Source: Diabrotica undecimpunctata
Lineage: Eukaryota; Arthropoda; Insecta; Coleoptera; Chrysomelidae
DNA length: 64,000 nucleotides
Direction: 5' to 3'
NCBI RefSeq assembly: GCF_040954645.1
Contig: NC_092809.1
Span: 77,578,935 to 77,642,934, forward strand
Each line of letters starts with the position of its first letter. Position 1 is the stretch's first letter. The notes under the pieces were generated by a model. That model was not told the origin of the DNA and did not search any database. It saw only the letters and a program-made list of their open reading frames with translations. Positions 24,220-36,318 of the stretch are shown here, piece after piece. The translations under genes and the position numbers were made by a program.

Positions 24220-25320
24220 CGTGAAATTTATTCCACATAGAAAAAGTCCCTTGACGAAAAAGAACAAGTATTATAAAAATTTAGAATGTTCAAGATATCA
24301 TCGAAAGATCCCGTAATGTCTGGAATGTTAAAAAATGTATATAAACATAGGAAGTTGACAGTTTAAATAACAGTAGCATTTTGAATAGTTGAACTGTCAT
24401 TGCGTAAAAGTTATAAAAAACTATTGTAATATTGTTGGTGTTTGAATAAAGTAATTTAAAAAAATGTAACATTGGTGACACCGATGGGATTGAAGAGATT
24501 AAACAGTTGTGAATGGTTAATACGAGATCTACTGAATTTAATAAAGAAATGGATACTTTTGGACACTCTGCATGGTTTTTAAAAATGGAAGAAGATTAAG
24601 AGAAATAAGCAGGAAGAGAAAGACGAAAAAGAGAAGCCTATGGAGATGAAGGAGAAGCGTAGACAAGAAGAGTACGAGCTGAAGGAGACGCGTAGACAAG
24701 AAGAGAAGGAGAAACGTAGACAAGAAGAGCAAGAAGATAAGAAGAGTCGTATAAAAAAGTAGAGGAACTAATCATAAATAGTTTATCACAAATTCATGAA
24801 AATTGTAAGTTAGAGGTAAGTCAAATTACTAATAGTAATTTGAATTATACATTAATTAGAAGAACAACAAAACGATTTAGAAAATAAAATAGTACAACAA
24901 CAAAATGATATAAAAACGGTTTAAAAAATCAAATAGTACAATAATAAAACGATTTAAAAACCGATTTAGAAAATAAAATAAAACAACAACAAAACGATTT
25001 AAAATTTAATTTAGAAAGACAAATACTTGAGTTAGAAAGGAAAACTAATACTCAAGCTTCTTTATCTAATATTGTTTTAGTAACTAATGTCGAATCAGAT
25101 CGAATAGCTTTACCATCATCCATAGTTAAACCAAGCACAATTAGAACTAACAAAATTTTAATACTACCCACATTCGATGGTCAAACAATATGAAAAACTT
25201 GTCGTTTTCAATTAGAAATGGCTAAGAAACGACAGCTTCCTTGGTAGTGTTGCTTCGAGGACATTCAGCAACTGTCTTACAATTTCTTCATAAGGATGTA
25301 CCCAGTTATATCTTTCTCGT
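24220..25320 (+). mobile_element. Ty3/gypsy 5' relic: LTR end, primer-binding site and gag start
   Basis: A candidate LTR end ...AAAATGTAACA stops at 24471. It is followed at once by TTGGTGACACCGATGGG, a typical gypsy-type primer-binding site. A gag start follows near 24515 (M-V-N-T-R-S-T-E-F-N-K-E-M), then a strongly charged Lys/Glu/Arg coiled-coil region (24595-24760) and a later gag block L-P-T-F-D-G-Q-T...F-Q-L-E-M-A (about 25160-25230). Stops and frameshifts are frequent, and pol is missing. The LTR start is uncertain, so the left limit is approximate. Confidence 0.6.
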
Positions 25321-25325
25321 TCAGG

Positions 25326-25560
25326 CTATTTCCACAAAACTCTAGGAGAGGAGCAGATGCCTCGTACACCATCGACGAGATAATATTAGTGTTCAGCGAC
25401 CCCAAAACCCCCCGAGTAACGAGTTTGCACTGATTTGTATCGAATTTCTAGAAAACTCCAGAAGACGAGGCCCAAGTACACCAGGTACCTCCGAGACTAT
25501 CGCCGTCATGATATTTGTGTTGAGTGACCCCAAAAACCCCTGAGTAGTAATATTGAACAC
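25326..25560. repeat. Two diverged copies of a roughly 115-bp unit
   Basis: The segments beginning near 25326 and near 25441 align. Both contain an AAAACTC-x-AGA stretch, a GTACACCA-like stretch, a TATTNGTGTT segment, then GCGACCCCAAAACCCC or GTGACCCCAAAAACCCC followed by GAGTA. It is a tandem duplication at the decayed 3' edge of the gypsy relic. Confidence 0.6.
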
Positions 25561-25849
25561 ATTTATGTTAATTATTCCCGAATTACTTTCATTTTTCATC
25601 ACATCGAAATACACTTTTTTCCTTCTTACTTAAATAATGCAATTTTCATCTCCACATCATCATTTTTGTTCACAAAATTTCCTGACACTCCTACGAATCG
25701 AATTTGGTAGATTTATTGCTTGATTGCCTCACCTATGATACTTGGTGATATTTAAGCATGAAACTGACAGATGATGTGACCCTGGATGGAGCAATAACAG
25801 ACAGAAATATGAAAGGAACAAACACCCAAAAAAATTACGAAAGTGGTTC

Positions 25850-26330
25850 TTACGGGAGAAACATATATACAAAGAAAACAAATGTAGAATTTACTATATA
25901 AAGTATTTTCACATATGATTTCGAAATTTGGTCACTAAAATTCAAAACACAAAAAACACTTCTAGCCACAGAAATAGGCTTCTAAAAAAAGTCAGCGGAA
26001 AGATGATGTTGAGAAAGAGTTACCAATGAGGATATTCGCATATTTATGAACGTTGAAAAAACAATGATTGACCACATAAAATACAAACAACTGAAGTGGT
26101 CACGTTTAGAGAATGGGAGAAGATCCATTACCAAAGCATAATGGACACAATCAAAGAAGATACTAGACTTGACACCACAGGGAAGACGTGGAAGAGGTAG
26201 ACTACGAATAAGTTGGAGAGAGGTTATCGACGGTGAAATAGAAGGAAGGGGCTAAATCTAGACATGTGCCAAAACAGAGCGCAGCAAATTGGGTCTGGAA
26301 GACGACCTAGAACGTTATAAACCGTTAGTT
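25850..26330 (+). pseudogene. LINE C-terminal relic (RTE-like)
   Basis: Plus-strand remnants read Y-D-F-E-I-W-S-L-K (equivalent of Y-G-x-E-T-W), T-L-L-A-T-E-I-G-F, D-H-I-K-Y-K-Q-L-K-W, then T-P-Q-G-R-R-G-R-G-R-L-R-I-S-W-R-E-V-I-D-G-E-I-E-G-R-G. This is the post-RT C-terminal domain of insect endonuclease-RT LINEs, with several stops. RT is absent. Confidence 0.72.
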
Positions 26331-26757
26331 ATATGCGTTTAAAAATCCTATCCTGTTTAGTAGAAATGGTTTGTAGTGGAAGTGTTTCGTGGAAGTTGTT
26401 TTGGTGGAACGTATTTTGGTGTATCTGATCTCATACTTGTTTCACTAAATGTAACAGAATACATTTGATGGGAGACATTAGGAGTGTAGGAAATTAGCAA
26501 TCACTTTACAAAAACCAATACGTACCAATTCATTGGTGATACGAAAATAATAAGCGAACCATAAAGCAGTTTAAATTGGAACTGGTTAAAAAAAATCACA
26601 GATTTTGTACTTACAAAAGCAGAACAGACTCTTGACAAGTTTCATAATCAAAATAGATTTTGTTTCAGAGCAAAATATATGTGGAACTTGAATAGGTTAT
26701 AATGGCTCAAGTGATATAATGCAAATTGTAAACATAATTTGATAGTTATCCTCTTAC

Positions 26758-27213
26758 CGTAATATCTCTATTGAGTTTTCCTATCGTCCTAACAGGTTCA
26801 TCACTGACGACATCACCGTTTTTAAGCGCATTGATGAGCCTTTTTTCTTCTAGCGCTACTTGGTCGATTGTTACGGAAGACGGTTGTGATTTGTGATAAC
26901 CGCTACCAATGTGATTTTCTCCATCACCATTTAATTTCTTTACACTCTTGTACCCTCCAACGACGTGATTTTCTCCGCTTGCAGAAGTCTTCTTCGTCGA
27001 AAGGTACCCGGTTCCTATATGATTTTCTCCGGTAGTTCCTGCCGATTTTTTGACGTTATCTGTACCTATGACACGGTTTTTTAGCGGCCACGTTTGTAAA
27101 CCTGCGCCGGTCACGACGTCCGGCGGTAGCGTCATTTCGATGGTGTCGCTAAGACGCGGTTTGGGTGAAATCTGAGGCTTCTGACCTATCGCCGGCTTGA
27201 CTGGTTGTTGGTG
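26758..27213 (-). CDS. Host gene coding exon (first of three seen), with internal repeats
   Basis: 456 bp (152 codons) open in one phase on the minus strand. The acceptor TTTCAG precedes 27213, and the donor GTAAGAG follows 26758. The exon begins H-Q-Q-P-V-K-P-A-I-G-Q-K and contains three imperfect repeats of G-E-N-H-(I/V)-x-G-Y about 20 residues apart, with lysine-rich joints (residues about 65-110). It ends G-K-L-N-R-D-I-T in phase 0. The third-position pattern and phase match with the next exon argue for a real gene. It resembles a disordered adaptor or cytoskeletal protein, but I cannot assign a name. Upstream exons lie beyond 27213 and were not found. Confidence 0.78.
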
Positions 27214-27456
27214 CTGAAATGAAAGACACAGTCGTTAGAAATGCATTTACATAATTGATTTTAACAAAAGATAATTAAAAAAATGTACATACGTTGATAC
27301 CTAATGATTGTTATAAAAGTAACATTTTATATAAAAAAATTATTATCGATTTTTTCTCCATAAAAGTTTTTATACACGTTATTTTTTTTACTTATTTTAT
27401 GTTTTGTTAATAATTACTTTGATTGTAATTTTATATGACTTGTGCTTTTATTTACT

Positions 27457-27606
27457 TAGATAAATAGACATATAGATAGATAAATAGCTATATAGATAGA
27501 TAGATAGATACATAAATAGATAGATAGATAGATAGACAGATAGATAGTTAGATAGATATATAGATAGATAGATATATAGATGGATAGATAGATAGATAGA
27601 TAGAGA
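27457..27606. repeat. GATA (TAGA)n microsatellite
   Basis: About 150 bp of imperfect TAGA/TAGATAGA repeats with occasional C and T substitutions. Confidence 0.95.
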
Positions 27607-27689
27607 TAAGTGTGTATTTACAAAGATAACAGACAAACAACAATCACAACTGATTAAAATTTGAAAAGAAATTCCCCTCAAATGAAAAA

Positions 27690-29004
<1,315 letters not shown>

Positions 29005-31412
29005 TTAACACCTTAAGCGCCACCATACAATGAAAATTGTTGGTCCCTGGGACCATTCTTTTTTGTAATAGTCTCTGTTTGATAAGGTATTTTATAATCT
29101 ATTTGAATAATATTTTTGGGTATCTGTCTATTGTTAGCTCCTTAGATGACCAGAGTTTTTGAGATTATCAGTGTAGTAAAGTGAGTGTAAACAAGGTGCA
29201 CGCATAATGGGAGATTATGAAAAAGGGCAGAATCGGATTTTACAGTTGTGGGATGAACTAATAGGATGAGAAAAGTGATTGTGTAATATTAGAGGATGTT
29301 TATTCGTCTGATGCTTACTCTCCTAGTTCGCAAGCTTCGAGTAACTCGGAAGATGAAAATATCGATGTTAGTGCAGTTTTTGTCTCAAAAAAACGTGTCA
29401 AGAAGTGAATGTTACAATGGATTCCGGAGCATCTTCAAGCAAATCAAATAGTTTATCTGCCTCTAATGATGTTGGAGATTTGCCGATTAGCTCACAAAAA
29501 GGGTCAGATAATATCCACTCAAATTTACAAAATGTAGATTATTGAATACGTAATTTCCCAATACAGAGCTGAAAGTGACTCAGAAAATAGAAGTAATCAT
29601 CAAGATGACCTAATTGACTTGAATAACTTACAGTGGAACCCTGTTCATGGATCATCTGTTAAGAATTTTGACTTTGATGGAAAAGTAACAGGAGTTAGAG
29701 CTCAAATCTATGAAGATTATACAATTAGGGATCCTCTCATGGTTAACGAAACCAATCTCTATGGCGAACAGTGTTTGGCGAAAGAAGGACTGACACAAAA
29801 ATCGCACATCAAAAAGTGGACTCCAACTGATCATCTGGAAATGGAAAGGTTTATTGGTATCCTATTATGGATGGGCTTGTGTAAGTTGCCCACTATACGA
29901 TCGTATTGGAAAAAAATCATTATTATATCAAAATGAAATCAGCCGTCTTAGGTCTAGGAAACGTTTGGAGTTATTGCTAAGTAAGTGACATTTTAGCGAT
30001 AATAATAATAATGCTTTTGCAGACGACAGACTTCGCAAAATTACTCCCCTCCTTACAGTTCTTTTAAAAAACTTTAAAAAAGTGTTAAAGCCTGGTAAAA
30101 AAAGTGTGCATTGACGAGACGATGGTACCATTTCGTGGTCGACTACGATTTAGGCAATACATAAAAAATAAAAGGCACAAGTTCGGTATAAAACTATACA
30201 ATTTGTGTACGGAAGGAGGGTACACTTATAATCTTCAGGTTTATTGTGGAGCGTATACCGAAAATGGCGGTCAAGCATCTTCGAATGTAGTGTTTGCTCT
30301 AATGGACGATCTTCTGGATTCTGGTAGAGAACTGTATACGGATAATTATTATACAAGTGTCTCCTTGGCAACCAAATTATGAGAACGAAAGACGCATCTG
30401 GCGGACACCCTCCGTAGCAACCGAAAATATAATCCTAAAGAGGTGGTCCAAAAAAATTAAAACCAAAAGAAATATATGCCAGAGAAAGTGATTCCGGAAT
30501 TATGGTCATGACATAGCGTGATAAGAGGGATGTGCTTATGCTCAGCACCCTTCATAGAGATAATACAAAAGAAGTATTGCAAAGAGGTAGTGCAGTAGAA
30601 AAATCCGAAGCAATAATCAATTATAACGGAGCTAAATCTTACATTCACCTGCCTGACCAAATAAAAGCATATTCTCACTATCTACGCAGAGGAACAAAAT
30701 GGCACAGAAAGCTTGCCATCGAATTATTATTGGGGTCTGCAGTTGTAAACCCTTTCTTAGTCTACAAGGAAGATACACAAGAAAAATTGTCCATAACCGA
30801 TTTCAAAGAAAAATTGTGGTATACATTGTTACGCATTGGAACACACGATATAGATGAACATAAGCCCGAAGGTAACACCGAAAATCATGCTTTGGAACAA
30901 ACTAATTCATGATTGAGATGTGTTGTTTGCTACGAAAATTTGAAAAATTCTGATGGCCGAAAAGTTATAACGAATAAAAGCTCGCGAAGTAAATGGCAAT
31001 GTATGCTCGGTAAAAAACATTATTGTGTTGAATGCTTCTTTACTACACAGAGCAAAAGCAGTATAAAACATGAAGTTCTATCTTAAATTTTTTTTTATTG
31101 TATTTGCGTGGGTATAATGTAAATGTTAATGTAAGAATTACTACTTATGTTTAGAAGTATGTTTTTCGTTTGCTTTTGTTTAAGTCTTTAGGTATTCAAA
31201 CATTTTTCAAGTGACAAAAATATACTATTAAGGTGTAATATTTTTCCGAACAAAATCACTACTTGACTTTCCGGGCCACGTATTTTCAACTTCCATATAA
31301 ATACTACAAAAGACCAGACTATATTTTTAGGCACAACATATGTGCCACGCGGTGTGAACAACAAAATGGGGTGTGGCACGCGCATTATACCACGTGACAC
31401 TTAACGTGTTAA
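29005..31412 (+). mobile_element. Full-length piggyBac-like transposon flanked by TTAA
   Basis: Left end TTAACACCTTAAGCGCCAC (29005-) and right end, read inward from 31412, TTAACACGTTAAGTGTCAC form imperfect TIRs adjoining TTAA at 29005-29008 and 31409-31412. The element is about 2.4 kb and contains one decayed transposase gene in the plus orientation. Insertion at a TTAA is diagnostic for the superfamily. The target was a minus-strand LINE relic, whose coding remnants flank it on both sides. Confidence 0.88.
29207..31085 (+). pseudogene. piggyBac-like transposase (PGBD4-type), decayed
   Basis: ATG at 29207 starts an acidic N-terminus broken by early stops. At 29619-29936 come W-N-P-V-H, T-I-R-D-P-L-M-V-N-E-T-N and F-I-G-I-L-L-W-M-G-L, the N-terminal part of the domain. 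At 30104-30382 lies the catalytic core with C-I-D-E-T-M-V-P-F-R-G-R (Asp) and L-Y-T-D-N-Y-Y-T-S (second Asp). The later part (30532-30912) includes H-Y-L-R-R-G-T-K-W-H-R-K-L-A, followed after a stop at 30910-30912 by a cysteine-rich C-terminus (C-V-V-C, C-V-E-C). Frameshifts near 29935, 30380 and 30510 and several stops prevent function. The protein would cut and rejoin its own ends at TTAA. Confidence 0.88.
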
Positions 31413-31542
31413 ATTACGAAAAAGCAAGCAATCACGTTACTTTTTTATCTGGATTATTTTTATTCAGCACTTTCGATTTTTCTGGCAAAGAGATACTTAT
31501 TTATAAAATTTATTAACACGTCAATCAGCATTTTAAATTATC

Positions 31543-31544
<2 letters not shown>
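31413..31544 (-). pseudogene. Displaced 5' part of the LINE relic
   Basis: Immediately beyond the piggyBac right end, the minus strand continues a coding-like relic (N-N-P-D-K-K-V-T) that fits the pre-RT linker of the LINE at 27690-29004. The identification rests mainly on position, and the frame is poor. Confidence 0.35.

Positions 31545-31611
<67 letters not shown>
31545..31611. repeat. (TA)n microsatellite
   Basis: About 65 bp of alternating TA. Confidence 0.95.
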
Positions 31612-31616
<5 letters not shown>

Positions 31617-32870
31617 TTGCAATTCAGGCAAAACCTGCTTCAAATTGAAGAGACCATCCTCTGCAATTGGTCTACGAGTTCGAGAGGCAGTGATAAGCTG
31701 CCAAATTAGATTTATTTAATAAAATACCTGTAATCTCACAGTGCTATTCAAAAGAGAGGCTTTAAAGATTAAAAATATTGAAACATGTTATTCCTGATAT
31801 ATACATCTCCATGAGACTTGACTATCCTGCAAAATCCAGAAACCCTTCTTAGCCCTTATATCTTATAGCCCTTAATATAGACAGTTTACAGGTCTTCAGG
31901 AACAAACCAATGCTCATTAAAATACAAACAATCAGCTAAAACATCATCGAGCAGTTAATATAGACAGTTTATAGCTCAGGAACTAGCTATAGATCATCAG
32001 GAACAAGATTTCAGGAAATGATACAGCTAGCATTTTATGCAAGTCATCAGAACATTCTCCAGAGAATTTATTACAAGTATAACGTAAAAATATATCAATT
32101 TTTCGTGATCGTTTTCCGAAGCGCGTCTTAAGTGTTAAAGGCACTTAAATTAATTAATTAAGTTAAATTATTTGCATTTATTTTTTATAGAGTCAAAGAA
32201 TTTTGTCAAATCTGCCCAAATGTAAGGTTATTGTGACTTAAAAGCGTTACTTTCGTTAACGCACAGCCATATCACTACTTCTGTGACTTAAACACGAATG
32301 GAAGCTCAGAACTGTTTAATTCCGGCGATATCCAGATTTCATTAGCCTTATCTCGGTATACAGAGTTCTTTCGGAAGAGGGGGAGGTAATCTATTCCCTA
32401 GCTTTTGGTGAGACAATAATGGATCAGGAACAAACACGGCAACGCCTGAAAAAGGTCTAGGGGCGAGCAAGAGCGGAGCAGAGAGGAAACTGTTAAAGTA
32501 CTCGTTGAGAAGCGGAAACATCCTAAAAGTTTCAACAAGTAATAGGAAGAGAACGAAAAAGTGTCTTCTATTACAATTTCAGTGAAGTTTGTTTGAAAGT
32601 CTTGTTAATTTAATTGGCATATTTTATCGGCTTAAATATTACAATCTTTTTATAAAATAATTCTTGCGAGACAAGAACAAGCTTGTAGACTTAGCTTAAA
32701 GCTAGTTTTTATTTGTATTTGTTTATTTAGTCAAAACAGCAAAAACATCTACCATCGCTCAAACTCTGTATCTATATTTTTGCTTTTTTTTTATTTTACA
32801 CGTAAAATATTTTTCAACAAATCGACGCGGCGTGTGATGCCTAATTTAATGTATTTCTCTAAGGACCCTG
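31612..32870. other. No gene recognised
   Basis: A short phrase built on ATAGACAGTTTA recurs near 31877 and 31960 with TCAGGAAC nearby, a local diverged duplication. No coding domain is seen. Confidence 0.35.
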
Positions 32871-32889
32871 TTATACGAGCACTAATGCT

Positions 32890-33042
32890 GTCGCGATAGC
32901 ATCAGCCCAACCAGCCAATGGCACTACCATGAAGTCAATTATACGAACGACCGGCCCAACTGGACAATGGCACTACTATGGAGTAAATTAGACGAACGGC
33001 AATGTCGTTCGTATAATTTACTCCATGGTAGTGCCACTGATT
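32890..33042. repeat. Three-copy repeat: two direct units plus an inverted unit
   Basis: A unit containing ATGGCACTACCATGA and AATTATACGAACG (32920-32952) recurs as ATGGCACTACTATGG with AATTAGACGAACG (32967-33000). It then appears in reverse complement at 33005-33042 (GTCGTTCGTATAATTTACTC, CATGGTAGTGCCACT). The second and third units form a hairpin of about 36 bp per arm with almost no loop. Confidence 0.8.
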
Positions 33043-33689
33043 TTTAAAATATAACTTTATGGTGGTTTTGACACTTTTCACAGCTCGTCGACCATGTAGA
33101 TTGTTGTCTCCTGTATCACACATTTGCCGATTTACTGTTGTCAGTCCTTTTCAATTTCTGGATCTTTAACGTTTTTTAAGAAAAACAAAAAAGTGATTTT
33201 TTGTAAAATATTTTGGTTCTTTTTAATATTACAAAGTGCTATATTCTTAATATTATTACTAATATATAAAAGAAATAAACATAAGCGTATAGGTACACAA
33301 GGCAAAAAGCTATTTTTAGGCAAAGAATTCGTCTGTACACAAACCGTATCTAGTGAATCAGTTAATAACCGTAAAGTAGCACCATTACAACTTCCAACTA
33401 GATAAAACAACCCTGGTTATTTGGTTAATTCACATTTGTATACGCGAAACGGTGGAGAAACACGCGATTTCTACGTTTACGCGAAAGAAAGTTGAGGTTG
33501 GCCAATAAAACTTGAAGCAAAATTAATTCTCTCGCAACCCGCTGAACAATTTTCATTTTCTGATAAAATTTTAATCAAAAAATATACCTTTAAACCAGAT
33601 GAGACGGCAGAAATTTTATGAGTGATGTATTACGATCCTCCATAGGAAAATGCATTAGTTTTCGAAATGTATCTTTATAGAAGCATTTC
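33043..33689. other. No gene recognised
   Basis: Two overlapping frames of about 90 codons on opposite strands (33124-33410) have no recognisable domain. A hydrophobic segment near 33210-33270 is probably due to AT-rich codons. Confidence 0.35.
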
Positions 33690-33978
33690 CTCCACCGAAA
33701 GAGTAACAAACACCGACATTCTAAACAGAACGAAGAAGAACAAAGAGCTGATGCCAAAGATCAAAGAGCGTAAGCTAACTGTACATCGGATACTTAATGA
33801 GAGGGGATAGGTATTCAAAATTAAGGGAAAAAGGTCAATAAGGTGGAAGTCAGAATCCCTGGCTTACTGATCTACGCCGATGTCTTGGCAAAACATCATC
33901 CAAATTCTTTAACGACGTTATTTCACGTAGAGCTATAGCCAATTTGATCACCAACTTTCGAAGTGAAACGGCGTAATA
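33690..33978 (+). pseudogene. LINE C-terminal relic (RTE-like)
   Basis: Remnants of the last domain of an insect endonuclease-RT: I-L-N-R-T-K-K-N-K-E-L-M-P-K-I-K-E-R-K, then I-R-W-K-S and, after a frameshift, N-P-W-L-T-D-L-R-R-C, F-F-N-D-V-I-S-R-R-A-I-A-N-L-I-T-N-F-R before a stop. RT is missing. Confidence 0.7.
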
Positions 33979-34269
33979 AAAAAAAGTATTTCATATCTTA
34001 CCGTTTCTTCAATAATTTGAAATTCGTTTGTTTTTCTTTTCTTGTTTCTCTATATGGTCTGTTATTAATTTTCCTATTCCGACTACCAGGGTATTAGCAA
34101 TTGTTTTATTAACTGACGTGTGAGGTTTTCTTGAAGTAAAGGACAAATTTAAAGAATGTGAATATTATATTACGAACCTATTCAAAGACGATATGATTTA
34201 GTTTATTTCCGGATATAACTAACTGCGACAGACCCCTAGTAACACGCTCTGAGATAACCAAGCCAAGAT
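33979..34269. other. No gene recognised
   Basis: Sequence between two LINE relics. The right part may be the decayed upstream endonuclease end of the LINE that follows. Confidence 0.35.
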
Positions 34270-36318
34270 CATTGTGAACACAAACTAGTACTAGCAAAAA
34301 TAAGAATGAAAATAGCACCAAAACATTTTCTACAGGAAATCACCGAGGAAAAATTCAATGTAGAATCACTGTGGAACGACTCTACAAGAGAAATATACCA
34401 AAGGAGGCTAGCACAGACGATACAGCTGAAACAAATAGACGACATCGAAGATATAAACGCGAGCTGGGAGAAAATTAAAAACAACATTGAAGAAGCAGCA
34501 ACAGAAGCTCTAGGAAAACGCAAAGACATACTGAACAAAAAAAACAACAATAATACACCATGGTTCAGAAAAGAAATAACAGAGAAATGTAAAGAAAAAC
34601 GAGAGGCCTACACGAAGTACAAAACATCAAATACTCCAGAATCCCGGGACACCAAAAGAAGAATACGAAATAAAACAAAGCAGTTAATAAGAACAAAAAA
34701 TGAACACTGGGAGCAGTTTGGATCGATGGAAAGCGACTTCTACGGTCAACAAAAACAAATATGGATATTCATAAGAAACCAACAGAAAGAAATTGCAGAA
34801 TTGAAGGAGTACAATAATACCAGCAAACGAATGGAAAGAAACCTGACGGAACTGTTTAAAGGAAAGGAAAATAATAATTAACACAACGATTTACCTGAAT
34901 TAAGACATAAAAAAGAAATTAGTTTTCAGGAAGTAGAGATAGCCATAAATTCACTCAAAAATAGAAAGTCACCAGGACCAGACAGAATAATAAACGAGCT
35001 TCTAAAATACGGAGGAAAAAGTATAACCCTAGAGGTTATACTTTTCAAGTATATATTATACTTGAAAACAAAACCTATACAAAAACTAATATTGCACTGC
35101 AACATACCAGACGCATGGAGAAACAGCATAATGATACCAATGTTCAAGAAAGGAGATAAAGAAGACCCCAACAATTATAGAGGTATAAATCTACTGAACA
35201 CCGCACTTAAGCTTACCACAAAAGTCCTAACCAACAAAATCAATAAACTAACAACTTTATCAGATGAACAACAAGGATTCAGATCCGTAAGATCCTGCGA
35301 AGACACCGTTTTTGTACTAATACAAATCACAGAGAGTACAATAAACCAGCATATCTGTTTTATAGACCTGACAAAGGCTTTCGAAGACGTCTTACACCTA
35401 CTGTATAAAAGAAACATACCAATTAATATTATACAAACCATCGAAAACATCTACTTCCATAATCGAATACAGGCAAAGATAAATGAAAAACTAACACAGT
35501 GTATACCAGTACAGAACGAACTCAGACAGGGTGACTCGTTAAGCCCACTTCTCTTTAATATAATAATGGACCAAATAATACAAGCAGTACGTAAAGGTCA
35601 TGGTTACAGAATGGGGAACAAAGAAATCCAAATATTATGTTATGCAGACGACGCCGCATTAATCGCTGAGACAGAAGACGAGCTCCAAAGGTTAACACAT
35701 ATCTTCAATACAACAGCCAAGAAATACAATATGATAATATCAGCAGAAAAAACCAAATGTATGACAACATCTAAATACCCACTACCATGTAAAATCGAAT
35801 TTGATGGGAAAATAATAAAGCAGGAAGCAAAGTTTAGATATCCGGGAATAGATATAACTAGTTACGGAGATGTTAAAGAAGAAGTACGACAACAAAGCCT
35901 AAAAGCAAGTAAAGCGGCGAAATCTCTTAATAACACAATCTGAAAGAACAAACACCTAAGACAAGACCTGACACATCTAAAACGAGACGACTACTAGAAA
36001 CAACAGAGATGAAAATACTTCGACGAATATCAGGGAAAAGTCTGTTGGACATGGAGAGAAGCGAAAATATAAGAAGAGCATGCAATATAGAAGGTATAAA
36101 TGGATGGGTGACAAAACGGAAACAGGAGTGGAACGAACACATTAGTAGAATGGCAGAGGATAGGAAAGTACGAATAGCACGAGATAAGTCACCAAATGGA
36201 CGAAGAAGTATTGGTAGACCAAGAAAAAGATGATGCGATAATTCAAACAATTTAGAAGGATAATATTAAAGAAGAAACAGGCTTTTAAGCCTACATACGA
36301 GAAGGAAGAAGAAGAAGA
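34270..36318 (+). mobile_element. RTE-like LINE, 5'-truncated, with (GAA)n tail
   Basis: The copy carries the region after the endonuclease, the RT and the C-terminal domain, and ends in AAGGAAGAAGAAGAAGAA (about 36301-36318), a short tandem tail instead of poly(A), as is usual for RTE-like LINEs. The endonuclease domain is lost. A second, much more decayed copy of the same family lies at 59655-60010. Confidence 0.85.
34306..36233 (+). pseudogene. Reverse transcriptase ORF of the RTE-like LINE
   Basis: 34306-34881 encodes a charged pre-RT linker (W-F-R-K-E-I). After a TAA (34879-34881), a coding relic with R-K-S-P-G-P-D-R follows. 35062-35943 is a long open RT frame: F-K-K-G-D, N-Y-R-G-I-N-L-L, D-E-Q-Q-G-F-R, F-I-D-L-T-K-A-F (first Asp), E-L-R-Q-G-D-S-L-S-P-L-L-F-N, C-Y-A-D-D-A-A-L-I (catalytic Asp pair near 35645) and a K-F-R-Y-P-G-I-D thumb. 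The C-terminal block 36009-36233 ends G-R-P-R-K-R-W. The Y-G-x-E-T-W segment has been lost around 35943-36000. It would copy its RNA at a nicked chromosomal site. Confidence 0.86.

Larger units (their letters stand above)
23167..26757 (-). other. Intron of the host gene, containing transposon relics
   Basis: A 3.6-kb intron. Its donor (GTAAGAG) lies next to 26758 and its acceptor (TTTGCAG) next to 23166. It contains a TA microsatellite, a gypsy 5' relic (plus strand), a two-copy tandem repeat and a LINE C-terminal relic (plus strand). All of these run antisense to the host gene. Confidence 0.6.

Noticed and set aside
24538..24732. Leucine-rich minus-strand frame
   Set aside because: Antisense of the Lys/Glu/Arg-rich gag coiled coil on the plus strand.
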